Positions 9,598-18,886 of a DNA stretch of 64,000 nucleotides are shown here, one piece after another. The translations under genes and the position numbers were made by a program. The DNA lies in contig NZ_WPIN01000001.1 in the NCBI RefSeq assembly GCF_009754945.1, positions 186,001 to 250,000 of the forward strand, read 5' to 3'. The notes beneath the pieces are model-generated. The model was given only the letters and a program-made list of their open reading frames with translations, was not told the DNA's origin and ran no database searches. How positions within the stretch are numbered: the stretch's first letter is position 1; each line of letters begins with the position of its first letter. The DNA comes from Spirosoma arboris (GTDB taxonomy: Bacteria > Bacteroidota > Bacteroidia > Cytophagales > Spirosomataceae).

Positions 9598-9680
9598 TTT
9601 TGTCATTCCGGCGATAGGAGGAATCTCAAAGTTCCTCATAAGTCAAGCTTGAGATTCCTCCTAAGGTCGGAATGACAAAA
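9598..9680. repeat. Inverted repeat, family A copy 1
   Basis: Arms 9598-9627 and 9651-9680 pair with a 5-base internal mismatch block (TTTTGTCATTCCG... and ...CGGAATGACAAAA). The loop contains GTTCCTCATAAGTCAAGCTT. The same loop, with different but complementary arms, recurs at 30148-30232, so these are two copies of one element. It sits between susD and the SGNH gene and may attenuate read-through or stabilise the mRNA end. Confidence 0.85.
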
Positions 9681-9732
9681 CCAACGTCTTAGACTGAAAT
9701 AGAAAGGTAAAAATTGCATTCTCGATCTATCA

Positions 9733-11772
9733 ATGAGCAAGCTAAAAGACGATAATCAGCCTAAAAACCAATCGCCAAGGCGGATTATAGTCTTTAAGGT
9801 GATCAGTATTTTTATCTCGGTTCTGCTACTCTGTTTTATTGAGATTGCTTTACGGATTTTCAATTATGGATATGATGTCAGCCTGTTCGTTGAATACCCT
9901 GACGATAAGCGGTTTTTCGTGCTGAATCCGAACGCATCGAAACGGTATTTCACGAACCAGAAAATTGCAACTACCGGGAATGTCGAATTATTTAAAAAGG
10001 TAAAGGACAAAAACACGACCCGGATTTTCGTACTGGGTGAATCGACGACGATAGGCTACCCGTATTTTCATAATGGCTCCTTTCATCGTTGGCTCCAGTA
10101 TCGGTTAACACATACGTTTCCTGATCGTAATTTCGAGATTATCAACATTGCCCTTACAGCCGTTAATTCGTACACAACGTTCGGTTTTGCTAAAGAAGTC
10201 GTCGATTATGAGCCCGATGCGGTATTGATTTATACGGGTCATAATGAATACTACGGGGCTTTAGGGGTTGGCTCTACCGAAAAAATAGGCGGTAATCCTC
10301 AACTCGTCAACCTGATACTTCGGTTGCGGCAGTTACGTATGGTCCAATTGATGACCAACGCGTACGAAAAACTCCAAAGCTTGGTAGGGCCAAACAAGGC
10401 AAGCTCGGGCGGCACTCGTATGAAGTTGATGGTGGCCGATCAACAGATTCCGTACCAGTCGGAACTGTACAAGCGTGGTATTGAGCAGTTCCGATCAAAT
10501 ATGGATGCGACGTTGGAGCTGCTGACAAAACGGGACATCCCTGTTTTTGTCAGTAATCTGGTTAGTAATGAAAAGGACTTGAAACCGTTTGTCAGTTTTC
10601 CGGTCGACAGCCTTAAGTTTCCCCGATTTAAGCCGAATTATGCTCTTGGCCTGGCCGCTCTCAATCGTAAGAATACGGCTGAAGCGTATCGCTATTTAAA
10701 AGCAGCGAATCAGGTCTACAGTGCCCATGCGCTATGCAATTATTACCTGGGCCAACTTGCGTATCAGCAGGGCGATTTTAAGCAGGCGCAACGCTATTTT
10801 TCCAAAGCCAGAGACTTGGATGGGTTGCGATTTCGAGCACCAGCAGAATTAAATACAATTATCAATCAGTTATGCCGAACTCATAAAAATGCCCATTTGG
10901 TTGACACCAAGGCCGTTTTTGAAGCCAATTCTGCGCATAGAATCATTGGCGACGAACTCATTCTGGAACACGTTCACCCCGATTTGAGAGGGTATGCTTT
11001 ATTGTCGGATGCTTTCTATGAGGCAATGAAAAAAGAGCGTCTTATTACGGTGCCACCCCCAACAGAAATGAGCCTTACGCAACTGCTTCAGGCTATGCCC
11101 ATTACGAAAGTAGATTCATTGGCTGGCTTATATAAAGTGACTAATCTTAAACGAAACTGGCCGTTCAGCGAGGTAATGGCTGCAACTCCATTTACGGTAA
11201 AAACAGTAGAAGAGAAACTAGCCTATGACCTGACGTTTAAGCAGCTTCCCTGGTCCGACGCGATGAGCAAAGCATACGATTATCACATCAGCATCCATGA
11301 CCTTCGACAGGCAAAGAAAATAACCGAAGCCTTAACGCTGGAGTATCCAACAGACGCGCCCTATTACGAAAAAGCGGCCATGCTCAGTGGCGAATTAAAC
11401 GACAATGCGAATGCTGCTTTCTATTTTAAAAAAGCGTTTGCGCTGGCACCTTCGTTTGATAAAGCGAGATACCTTTTTGTGTTGTATCTCCGGCAGGATC
11501 GACCAGTGGAGGCTATGCCTTACCTGGATTACGCGATTCAGAACAACACCTCTCAATTCAACCTTAGTCCAGTAAAAGCCAGTGCCGAACAAGTCATTGA
11601 TCTACAACAAGCATACGCTCGGGATTCATCGAATGTGTTCATTTTGAACCAGATCGCTCGTGCTTACTTTCGAATGGATAATAAAGACGGCGCGTCGAAA
11701 TACCTGCATAAAGTGCTAACGGTAGATGCTACCAATAAAGATGCTTTAGTACTGATGTCGCGCATTCACTAA
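9733..11772 (+). CDS. Membrane-anchored SGNH/GDSL-like hydrolase with TPR repeats
   Basis: 679 residues. An N-terminal transmembrane helix at ~22-40 (FKVISIFISVLLLCFIEIALR) anchors the protein. SGNH-like blocks follow: LGESTTIGYP (nucleophile Ser, ~103), TGHNEYYG (~177), and EHVHPDLRGYALL (~416) carrying the His block. TPR-like helices occupy ~305-360 and ~500-679 (e.g. NYYLGQLAYQQGDFKQAQRY). Such proteins usually de-esterify or bind envelope or glycan substrates. It lies 166 bases after susD and 15 bases before the PQQ dehydrogenase, so it is probably co-transcribed with the downstream genes. The substrate is not known. Confidence 0.75.
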   Translation: MSKLKDDNQPKNQSPRRIIVFKVISIFISVLLLCFIEIALRIFNYGYDVSLFVEYPDDKRFFVLNPNASKRYFTNQKIATTGNVELFKKVKDKNTTRIFVLGESTTIGYPYFHNGSFHRWLQYRLTHTFPDRNFEIINIALTAVNSYTTFGFAKEVVDYEPDAVLIYTGHNEYYGALGVGSTEKIGGNPQLVNLILRLRQLRMVQLMTNAYEKLQSLVGPNKASSGGTRMKLMVADQQIPYQSELYKRGIEQFRSNMDATLELLTKRDIPVFVSNLVSNEKDLKPFVSFPVDSLKFPRFKPNYALGLAALNRKNTAEAYRYLKAANQVYSAHALCNYYLGQLAYQQGDFKQAQRYFSKARDLDGLRFRAPAELNTIINQLCRTHKNAHLVDTKAVFEANSAHRIIGDELILEHVHPDLRGYALLSDAFYEAMKKERLITVPPPTEMSLTQLLQAMPITKVDSLAGLYKVTNLKRNWPFSEVMAATPFTVKTVEEKLAYDLTFKQLPWSDAMSKAYDYHISIHDLRQAKKITEALTLEYPTDAPYYEKAAMLSGELNDNANAAFYFKKAFALAPSFDKARYLFVLYLRQDRPVEAMPYLDYAIQNNTSQFNLSPVKASAEQVIDLQQAYARDSSNVFILNQIARAYFRMDNKDGASKYLHKVLTVDATNKDALVLMSRIH

Positions 11773-11787
11773 ACGGTTCGCGTACCA

Positions 11788-14043
11788 ATGAATACTTTAA
11801 AAAAACTAGCCGATTGGGCTGGACAATCAATACAACCTGAATTCATGTCCACGTTTCTTTTACCGTTTTCTACCACAACCACGCGTAAGGTAACCGCAAT
11901 CGGATTGCTACTGGGAGGTTGCTTCCTGTCTGGAATGCAGGAACGTAACACAACCACCGACACCGGTCGGGATTGGCCGAATTATGGGGGGAATAAAGCG
12001 AATAATCGCTACTCACCACTCAGCCAGATTAATGCGGGAAATGTAAAGAACTTACAGGTCGCCTGGATGTACGACGCATCCGAAAAGCCCGATCCGAACG
12101 GCCGTAAGCGAGATCGGGCCATTCAATGCCAGCCCATTGTTGTAAACGGCATCCTGTACGGCACCACGCCCGAGCTTATTCTATTCGCCATCAAGGCAGG
12201 GACTGGCGAGGAACTTTGGCGGTTCGAACCTTCGAAAAGCGACCGTCGTAATTCAAATCGGGGAGTTGTTTATTGGGAAGATGGGAATGATAAGCGTATA
12301 GTCTATACCGTTGGGTCTAGTTTGTACGCAGTGAATGCACAAAACGGGCAGGGAATCCCCAGCTTTGGTACCAACGGAAAAGCTGATTTGCACGAAGGGT
12401 TGCAAACGAATATGGACCATGATGTGAGCAAACTATCCGTCAATGCAACATCGCCCGGCATTGTGTACCACAATACGTTTATCATTGGCTCAAGTGTTTC
12501 GGAAGGGGGAGATGCGGCTCCTGGTCATATACGGGCGTTCGACGTGGTGACTGGCAAGCTAAAATGGGTGTTTCATACCATTCCGCAACCGGGCGAACTT
12601 GGTTACGATACCTGGCCAGCAGACGCGTACAAGAAAATTGGCGCCACGAACAACTGGAGTGGTATGTCGCTGGATGAAAAACGGGGAATTGTCTATTTCG
12701 GCACGGGCTCTCCGGCGTCTGATTTCTACGGGGGTGATCGAAAAGGCACCAATCTATTTGCCAATTGCATTATGGCCCTGGATGCCGAAACCGGCAAAAT
12801 GAAATGGTATTACCAGACCATCCACCATGATTTATGGGACCGGGATCATCCCTGCCCGCCTAACTTAATCACGCTGAAACACAACGGAAAACTGGTCGAT
12901 GCTCTTGTTCAGACAACGAAAGATGGACTGGTGTACGTGCTGGATCGGGAGAAAGGAACCTCGTTGTTTCCGGTCGAAGAGCGCAAAGTTCCAACCACTG
13001 GCTTGCCCGGCGAACACCCCTGGCCAACTCAGAAATATCCACTGAAGCCTCTCCCGTTAAATCGCCAGGTTTATACCGAAGCCGATATTACGGATATTTC
13101 GCCTGAAGCTCATGCGTACATAAAGGAGCGTTTCCAGAAAATCCGCACCGACAATAAGTTTACACCACCAAATGCAAGTGGCACCCTACTTTTTGGCTAC
13201 AGTGGAGGGGCTGAGTGGGGAGGTAACTCTGTCGATCCAGATGGGATTCTCTATCAGAACGCCAATCACCAGCCCTGGGAGCTAATCATGGCAGAACGGG
13301 CAAGTCTGAGTCAGAAAAATACTCCCCTCACGGCTGGTAATACGCTGTATATCAATAATTGTGCTGCTTGTCACGGACAGGACCGAAAGGGGAGTGGGCA
13401 GGAACTTCCTTCACTGATTGACATTGGAAAACGGCGGTCGGCCGATGAGATCAAGGCCATTCTAAAAACGGGTAGTGGACGGATGCCTTCCTTCCAGCAA
13501 TTGTCGGAAAAAGAACGCGATGCACTGGTGAGTTTCTTACTCAATACAGATGCTGGATCAGCGAAGGTAGCCAGCAGTTCATCGAATGCGCCAACGCCTA
13601 AAAATGGCTTCCCCTACGTGCCAGATTATGTGGTCAAGAGCTGGCAACCCTTTGTCGATCAGGAGGGGTACCCTGGAATCAAACCACCCTGGGGCACGCT
13701 AAACGCCATCGACCTAAACACCGGCAACTATCTATGGCGCGTACCACTGGGCGAATTCCCGGAACTAACCAAAAAGGGTGTCCCCATCACGGGAACCGAA
13801 AGTTATGGTGGACCGCTGGCTACTGCAGGTGGACTCGTATTTATAGCGGGTACCAAAGACGAACGAATCCGGGCTTTCGATAAAAAGACCGGCAAAGTTG
13901 TCTGGGAATACCAGCTTCCTGCTGGTGGTTTTGCCACACCGATTACATACGAGATTGATGGAAAACAATATGTGGTCATTGCTGCTGGCGGTGGACGGGG
14001 CCAGAAAATTGGTGGAAACTACATTGCCTTTGCCCTAAAATAA
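11788..14043 (+). CDS. PQQ-dependent dehydrogenase with inserted cytochrome c domain
   Basis: 751 residues from ATG 11788; ATG 11845 is an alternative just before the signal (GLLLGGC, a possible lipobox). Quinoprotein beta-propeller repeats begin with DWPNYGGNKANNRYSPL and include the tryptophan-docking style AGTGEELWRFEP and AFDVVTGKLKWVFHT. A haem c domain is inserted late in the propeller at ~515-590, with CAACH as the haem site and GRMPSF supplying the axial Met, after which the last blades resume. It would oxidise a sugar or alcohol in the periplasm and pass electrons to the respiratory chain. The next gene starts 2 bases after the stop. Aldose (glucose-type) substrate is the likeliest reading but is inferred. 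Confidence 0.88.
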   Translation: MNTLKKLADWAGQSIQPEFMSTFLLPFSTTTTRKVTAIGLLLGGCFLSGMQERNTTTDTGRDWPNYGGNKANNRYSPLSQINAGNVKNLQVAWMYDASEKPDPNGRKRDRAIQCQPIVVNGILYGTTPELILFAIKAGTGEELWRFEPSKSDRRNSNRGVVYWEDGNDKRIVYTVGSSLYAVNAQNGQGIPSFGTNGKADLHEGLQTNMDHDVSKLSVNATSPGIVYHNTFIIGSSVSEGGDAAPGHIRAFDVVTGKLKWVFHTIPQPGELGYDTWPADAYKKIGATNNWSGMSLDEKRGIVYFGTGSPASDFYGGDRKGTNLFANCIMALDAETGKMKWYYQTIHHDLWDRDHPCPPNLITLKHNGKLVDALVQTTKDGLVYVLDREKGTSLFPVEERKVPTTGLPGEHPWPTQKYPLKPLPLNRQVYTEADITDISPEAHAYIKERFQKIRTDNKFTPPNASGTLLFGYSGGAEWGGNSVDPDGILYQNANHQPWELIMAERASLSQKNTPLTAGNTLYINNCAACHGQDRKGSGQELPSLIDIGKRRSADEIKAILKTGSGRMPSFQQLSEKERDALVSFLLNTDAGSAKVASSSSNAPTPKNGFPYVPDYVVKSWQPFVDQEGYPGIKPPWGTLNAIDLNTGNYLWRVPLGEFPELTKKGVPITGTESYGGPLATAGGLVFIAGTKDERIRAFDKKTGKVVWEYQLPAGGFATPITYEIDGKQYVVIAAGGGRGQKIGGNYIAFALK

Positions 14044-14045
14044 CT

Positions 14046-15023
14046 ATGAAAAAAACAGCGACGATCACTTGCTTTACCATCTGCGTTTTAGCCAGTTTAA
14101 TCATTAGTATGAAACCTGTTCTAGAAGCTCCGGGAGCGGAGATTACGAATGGTCTTGTGCATGCTCAACTTTACCTGCCCGATGGCGAAAACGGCTATTA
14201 CCGGGGCACCCGCTTCGACTGGTCTGGCGTGGTATCAACCCTGGACTATAAAGGCCATACCTATCACGGCAAGTGGTTCGATAAGTATAATCCTACTACT
14301 CACGACGCCATTATGGGACCCGTTGAAGAGTTCGGGCCATTGGGGTTTACCGACGCCAAAGTGGGCGAGTCCTTTGTCAAGATCGGAATCGGGGCAATCA
14401 CAAAGCCGGATGAGAAGCCTTATAGTTCATTTAGACCCTATACCATTGCCAATCCGGGGAGCTGGAGCGTGAAGAAGAAGGCCGATCAGGTTCAGTTTGT
14501 GCATACACTGACCGACGCTAATTACGGCTACGACTACCAGAAAACCCTAAAACTAACCAAAGGAAAACCGGAGCTGGTCATTACACATACACTAAAAAAT
14601 ACCGGAACCCGAACCATCGAAACAACGGTCTATAATCACAACTTTTTCGTAATCGATCAGCAACCGACGGGACCAGGTTATGCCGTCACGCTTCCGGTTA
14701 GCACGCTGTCGCCAGAAGGTGGCCGGGGTATGGGCGACTTGCTGACGTTTAAGGATAATCAGCTGATTTACCTGCGTGATCTGGAGAAAAAAGAACAAGC
14801 GTATTTCCCTGATCTGGCAGCAGGAAAGTCAGTTCCTTACGAACTAAACGTATCGAACACGAAAACGGGTGCCGGTGTAAACGTTACCGGCGACCGGGAG
14901 ATCAGCAAACTAGTCTTCTGGTCTTCGTCTACGACCGTATGTCCAGAACCTTATATCAACCTGAATATCGCGCCCGGCAAGAGTTTTAGCTGGCAGATTA
15001 CCTATCAATATTACCTGAAATAA
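14046..15023 (+). CDS. Secreted galactose-mutarotase-fold (aldose 1-epimerase-like) protein
   Basis: 325 residues with an N-terminal signal segment (CFTICVLASLIISM). The body matches the beta-sandwich epimerase-like family: ITNGLVHAQLYLPDG, YYRGTRFDWSGVV, KTLKLTKGKPELVITHTLKNTG, VYNHNFFV, and C-terminal PEPYINLNIAPGKSFSW. It directly follows the PQQ dehydrogenase (2-base gap) and precedes the enolase-family gene by 7 bases. A natural role is to interconvert anomers or recognise sugar for the dehydrogenase, because many aldose dehydrogenases prefer one anomer. Catalytic residues were not mapped, so activity is uncertain. Confidence 0.7.
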   Translation: MKKTATITCFTICVLASLIISMKPVLEAPGAEITNGLVHAQLYLPDGENGYYRGTRFDWSGVVSTLDYKGHTYHGKWFDKYNPTTHDAIMGPVEEFGPLGFTDAKVGESFVKIGIGAITKPDEKPYSSFRPYTIANPGSWSVKKKADQVQFVHTLTDANYGYDYQKTLKLTKGKPELVITHTLKNTGTRTIETTVYNHNFFVIDQQPTGPGYAVTLPVSTLSPEGGRGMGDLLTFKDNQLIYLRDLEKKEQAYFPDLAAGKSVPYELNVSNTKTGAGVNVTGDREISKLVFWSSSTTVCPEPYINLNIAPGKSFSWQITYQYYLK

Positions 15024-15030
15024 CCTCCTT

Positions 15031-16395
15031 ATGAACAAGCCAGAATCACAATCAGAAACTAGTCGCCGGAACGCCCTCAAAATGCTGGGGATGGGCTCTA
15101 CTGCCGGAATCTTCGGTCTCTTCGATAGCCCAAAGGCGCGGGCAGAAACCTATACCAAGCCAGCCTATGCAGTAGGTATGGCTCCCGTGACGATCAAAAG
15201 TGTGCGGGCGATTACAACGGCACCGGGCGGATCTAATCTGGTGATTGTAAAGGTAGAAACCTCTGAGCCCGGCTTGTATGGGGTGGGCTGTGCCACCTTT
15301 ACGCAGCGTGCAATGGTCGTTATACCAGCCATTAATATTTATCTCAATGAATTTTGCGTCGGGAAGGATGTCGATAACATTGAGGATATGTGGCAGTCGG
15401 CTTACGTAAGTTCGTACTGGCGCAACGGGCCGGTGCTGAATAATGCCCTCTCTGGACTGGATCAGGCTTTATGGGACATTAAAGGCAAACGGGCGAACAT
15501 GCCGGTCTACCAACTACTGGGTGGCAAAGCTCGGATCGCCGTTGATACATACACTCACGCCAGTGGCCCAACGCCTGAGGCTATTGCTGAAAAGGTGCAG
15601 CAGTTTATGGAGATGGGCTTCCGGCATGTTCGAATTCAGCAGGGTGGCTACGGTGGTGTAGGTGCTATGGCGGAGATTAAACCCGACTTTAAAGCGGCTG
15701 GTTTTGGCCGGGAAACGGATGATTTTTCGGATCAGCGAACTTACCTGAAACGAGTGCCTAAAATGTTTGATGTCGTTCGGAAACGCTGCGGGGAAGATGT
15801 TCAGCTTCTGCACGATATGCACGAACTGACAGAACCCATCGATGCGATCAATATGATTAAGGGACTGGAAGAATACCGGCCTTTCTTTATCGAAGATCCG
15901 TTCTCACCGGAGAATATGAACTGGTTCAAGCAACTGCGTCAGACAACGGCTGTGCCGATTGCGATGGGTGAGTTGTTCAATAACATCAACGAATTTAAAG
16001 AGCCAATGGCCAATCACCTCTTCGATTTTATCCGCATCCATATTTCGCAGATCGGAGGAATCACGCCAGCCATGAAAGTGGCGCGCCTGGGCGAGTGGTT
16101 CAACGTCAGAACCGCCTGGCACGGACCGGGCGATACGTCTCCCGTTGGGCATGCGGCCAACAATAGCATCGACATTGCCGTCTGGAACTTCGGTATTCAG
16201 GAGTCGCAGATGTTCAATGATAAAGTGAAGGAAGTGTTTCCAGGTTGTCCAATCATCAAGAATGGGTATTATCAGGTGAGTGAGTCGCCTGGTTTGGGGA
16301 TCGATATCAACGAAAAAGAGGCCGCTAAATACCCCATCGGTACTAAATCCAGATGGACCGTTCGAAAGAGTGACGGTACGATTCTAAAACCGTAA
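15031..16395 (+). CDS. Tat-exported enolase-superfamily dehydratase (mannonate dehydratase/RspA type)
   Basis: 454 residues. The N-terminus has a twin-arginine signal (SRRNALKMLGMGSTAGIFG) and a possible cleavage site at ARA-E (~39). The N-terminal capping domain includes KDVDNIEDMW. The barrel keeps the mannonate-dehydratase set of residues: the Asp and His in LLHDMHE, the Glu in FFIEDPFSPEN, the Glu in IAMGELFNN, the His in TAWHGPGDTSPVGH and the Glu in FGIQESQMF. It would dehydrate an aldonate to a 2-keto-3-deoxy acid. A periplasmic location, next to a PQQ dehydrogenase that can form aldonates, is notable. Exact substrate (mannonate, gluconate or other) is inferred only. Confidence 0.85.
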   Translation: MNKPESQSETSRRNALKMLGMGSTAGIFGLFDSPKARAETYTKPAYAVGMAPVTIKSVRAITTAPGGSNLVIVKVETSEPGLYGVGCATFTQRAMVVIPAINIYLNEFCVGKDVDNIEDMWQSAYVSSYWRNGPVLNNALSGLDQALWDIKGKRANMPVYQLLGGKARIAVDTYTHASGPTPEAIAEKVQQFMEMGFRHVRIQQGGYGGVGAMAEIKPDFKAAGFGRETDDFSDQRTYLKRVPKMFDVVRKRCGEDVQLLHDMHELTEPIDAINMIKGLEEYRPFFIEDPFSPENMNWFKQLRQTTAVPIAMGELFNNINEFKEPMANHLFDFIRIHISQIGGITPAMKVARLGEWFNVRTAWHGPGDTSPVGHAANNSIDIAVWNFGIQESQMFNDKVKEVFPGCPIIKNGYYQVSESPGLGIDINEKEAAKYPIGTKSRWTVRKSDGTILKP

Positions 16396-16424
16396 GTAAG
16401 ACCGTATTCTGAAATTCAATTGAT

Positions 16425-16456
16425 TGTGATGCCAGATTGCAGAATCTGGCATCACA
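16425..16456. repeat. 14-bp perfect hairpin between dehydratase and transporter
   Basis: TGTGATGCCAGATT at 16425-16438 pairs with AATCTGGCATCACA at 16443-16456 around a GCAG loop. No T-run follows, so it is not a strong terminator. It may tune expression of the downstream transporter or protect mRNA ends. Confidence 0.75.
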
Positions 16457-16501
16457 AAATTAGCCTGGACATCAGGTCTTTATCCAACAAGTTCGGATTT
16501 T

Positions 16502-17584
16502 ATGAATGCTTATAAGCTATTAATAAGCCTCGCGGCTGTATGTCTTTTTATTGCCTTATATCTGGTTTTAACGGGTGCGCTGGCTCAGGCAGGGCCATTT
16601 TTTATTGCCTTTTTTATCGGGTTAGCCATTGGCTTCAGAGGGTTTGAGCAATTAAAGGGGTTTTCCTATACGGTCATCATTTTTGCCTCTGTAACGACTG
16701 CTTTATATTACCCCGACTACTTTGTTGATGTGAATGGCTTTAAGCTGTCGGGTTTGATCACCCCACTGATTCAGCTTATTATGTTCGGGATGGGTACGTC
16801 CATGAGTGCGGAGGATTTTGTGGGCGTCGTAAAGATGCCTAAAGGCGTATTCATTGGGGTTTTCAGCCACTTTCTGATTATGCCGATGCTGGGATTTACG
16901 CTAGCCAGCATCAGCGGATTACAGCCCGAAATCGCAGCGGGCATTATTCTTATTGGCTGTTCGCCCAACGGCATGGCATCGAATGTGATCTCTTATCTGG
17001 CGAAGGCAAATCTTGCTCTTTCAATTACGATAACGGCCATTTCGACCACTATTTCGCCATTCGTTACACCCTTGTTAATGAAGCTTCTGGCAGGTGCTTT
17101 CGTAGAAATCGACGTGCTGCATATGATGTGGGATATTATCAAAATGGTTATTCTCCCTATTGGGGCTGGATTGCTCTTTAATAAATTCCTGAGTGGGAAG
17201 GCCAAATGGCTCGACGATGCCATGCCTCTCGTTTCCATGTTCGGTATCGCGTTCATCATTGTTGTCATTACAGCCGCTGGCCGAACCAGTCTGCTAACCA
17301 TTGGCCCTATTCTAATTGGGCTGGTATTGATTCATAATCTATGTGGTTATTTACTGGGTTACTGGTCGGCTCGCTTATTTGGGATGAGCGAACGCGATTG
17401 CCGGACCATAGCCATTGAAGTAGGCATGCAGAATGGGGGACTGGCATCCGGCATTGCCAAAGAGATGGGGAAAATGGCTACCGTTGGGCTGGCTCCAGCC
17501 ATTTTCGGGCCGTTGATGAACATTACCGGTTCTGTACTTGCCTCCTGGTGGCATCGAAATGCAGGTGAAACACACAATAACTAG
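16502..17584 (+). CDS. Bile acid:sodium symporter (BASS)-family transporter
   Basis: 360 residues with about ten hydrophobic segments. It shows BASS-family features: LIQLIMFGMGTSMSAEDF, LIGCSPNGMASNVISYLAKANLALS and AIEVGMQNGGLASGIAKEMG, the last including the crossover and Na+ site region. The family moves organic anions by Na+ symport. Placed after the periplasmic dehydratase, it is a candidate importer for the sugar acid produced there; this is inference from position. The first ~40 residues carry additional hydrophobic helices. Confidence 0.88.
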   Translation: MNAYKLLISLAAVCLFIALYLVLTGALAQAGPFFIAFFIGLAIGFRGFEQLKGFSYTVIIFASVTTALYYPDYFVDVNGFKLSGLITPLIQLIMFGMGTSMSAEDFVGVVKMPKGVFIGVFSHFLIMPMLGFTLASISGLQPEIAAGIILIGCSPNGMASNVISYLAKANLALSITITAISTTISPFVTPLLMKLLAGAFVEIDVLHMMWDIIKMVILPIGAGLLFNKFLSGKAKWLDDAMPLVSMFGIAFIIVVITAAGRTSLLTIGPILIGLVLIHNLCGYLLGYWSARLFGMSERDCRTIAIEVGMQNGGLASGIAKEMGKMATVGLAPAIFGPLMNITGSVLASWWHRNAGETHNN

Positions 17585-17599
17585 TCAACTCAACAAGGT

Positions 17600-18883
17600 A
17601 TGAAAGGGCTTCATTACGTAGTAATACCGTTATTCTTACTACTTGCTTTTAACTGTCACAGCCAGACTGCCGAAACCAGATACGACGAAACGGGCTGCCT
17701 TTATACTAGCTATAAAGGGTTAGTTATGGCGGGCTACCAAGGTTGGTTCACTGCCCTGGGCGATGCCTCCGATCGAGGATGGCACCATTACCAGAAGCAG
17801 GGTAAGTTTGAGCCGGGGTTTGCCTCCGTCGATTTTTGGCCGGATACTAAAGACTACCCTACTACGTACAAAACGGCTTTTCAATACACCAACGGCGAGA
17901 ATGCGTATGTATATAGCCCTTATGATGAAACCAGTGTTGATCTACATTTCAGGTGGATGAAGGAATATGGTATCGACGGTGTGTTTATGCAGCGGTTTCT
18001 GTCGGAAATAAAGTCAGAAAAAGGGAAGCGACATTTTAATAAAGTGTTGGTCAACGCACTAAAAGCAGCTAAAAAATACAAGCGCGCACTGTGTATCATG
18101 TATGATCTTAGTGGATCAACATCAGCTGATATGGCATTGCTGGTGAATGACTGGAATGAGGTGCAGCAACTTTTTTCGTTGTTCGACAATAAAGAAAACC
18201 CGACTTATCTGCGCCACAATGGTAAGCCACTACTGGCCATTTGGGGGGTAGGGTTTAACGATAACCGCAACTACACCATTGCCGACATCCAGGGGCTGGT
18301 AAATCAGCTAAAAGGGCCGACGAACAAAATTTCAATTCTACTCGGCGTACCGTACTACTGGCGAACAATGACGAAGGATACCGAAAAGTCCGACTTACTT
18401 CATGCTATTATTAAACGTGCCGATATCTTAATGCCTTGGGCCGTAGGGCGTTATAATTCAACAACCTACGCGTCGGTTTCGGGAAGTACGCTGGTTGATG
18501 ATATTAGTTGGTGCAAAACGAATAACGTTGAGTATGTGCCGCTGGTGTTTCCAGGTTTTAGCTGGGGGAATCTGAAAAATAATCTTGGCGTTTATAATCA
18601 GATTCCACGTCTGAAAGGTGATTTCCTATGGCAGCAAGTGGCTGGTGCAAAGCAGGCCGGAGCTCAAAGTTTGTACGTGGCAATGTTTGATGAAGTGGAT
18701 GAAGGAACGGCCATTTTCAAAACCAAAAGAGAAGGCGAATTACCACTTAATGCCAACGGAAAATTTGTAGGGATCGAAGCTGATTTACCTACCGACTATT
18801 ACCTTTGGCTGACGGGTCAGGCAGCCAATTGGTTTCACGGTCAAAAAGGCTACAGTACCCAGAAGCCTTTCAGAAATAAATAA
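17600..18883 (+). CDS. Secreted glycoside hydrolase family 71/99-like protein
   Basis: 427 residues with a signal peptide (VVIPLFLLLAFNCHSQ). The GH99/71-like TIM-barrel signatures are clear: YKGLVMAGYQGWF, HFRWMKEYGIDGVFMQRFL, CIMYDLSG, LLAIWGVGFND, and MFDEVDEGTAIFK near the C-terminus. GH99 enzymes are endo-mannosidases or endo-mannanases and GH71 are alpha-1,3-glucanases; many Bacteroidota members of this type have no assigned activity. Starts 15 bases after the transporter and ends 3 bases before the GH43 gene, so it is co-transcribed. Confidence 0.85.
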   Translation: MKGLHYVVIPLFLLLAFNCHSQTAETRYDETGCLYTSYKGLVMAGYQGWFTALGDASDRGWHHYQKQGKFEPGFASVDFWPDTKDYPTTYKTAFQYTNGENAYVYSPYDETSVDLHFRWMKEYGIDGVFMQRFLSEIKSEKGKRHFNKVLVNALKAAKKYKRALCIMYDLSGSTSADMALLVNDWNEVQQLFSLFDNKENPTYLRHNGKPLLAIWGVGFNDNRNYTIADIQGLVNQLKGPTNKISILLGVPYYWRTMTKDTEKSDLLHAIIKRADILMPWAVGRYNSTTYASVSGSTLVDDISWCKTNNVEYVPLVFPGFSWGNLKNNLGVYNQIPRLKGDFLWQQVAGAKQAGAQSLYVAMFDEVDEGTAIFKTKREGELPLNANGKFVGIEADLPTDYYLWLTGQAANWFHGQKGYSTQKPFRNK

Positions 18884-18886
18884 CTC

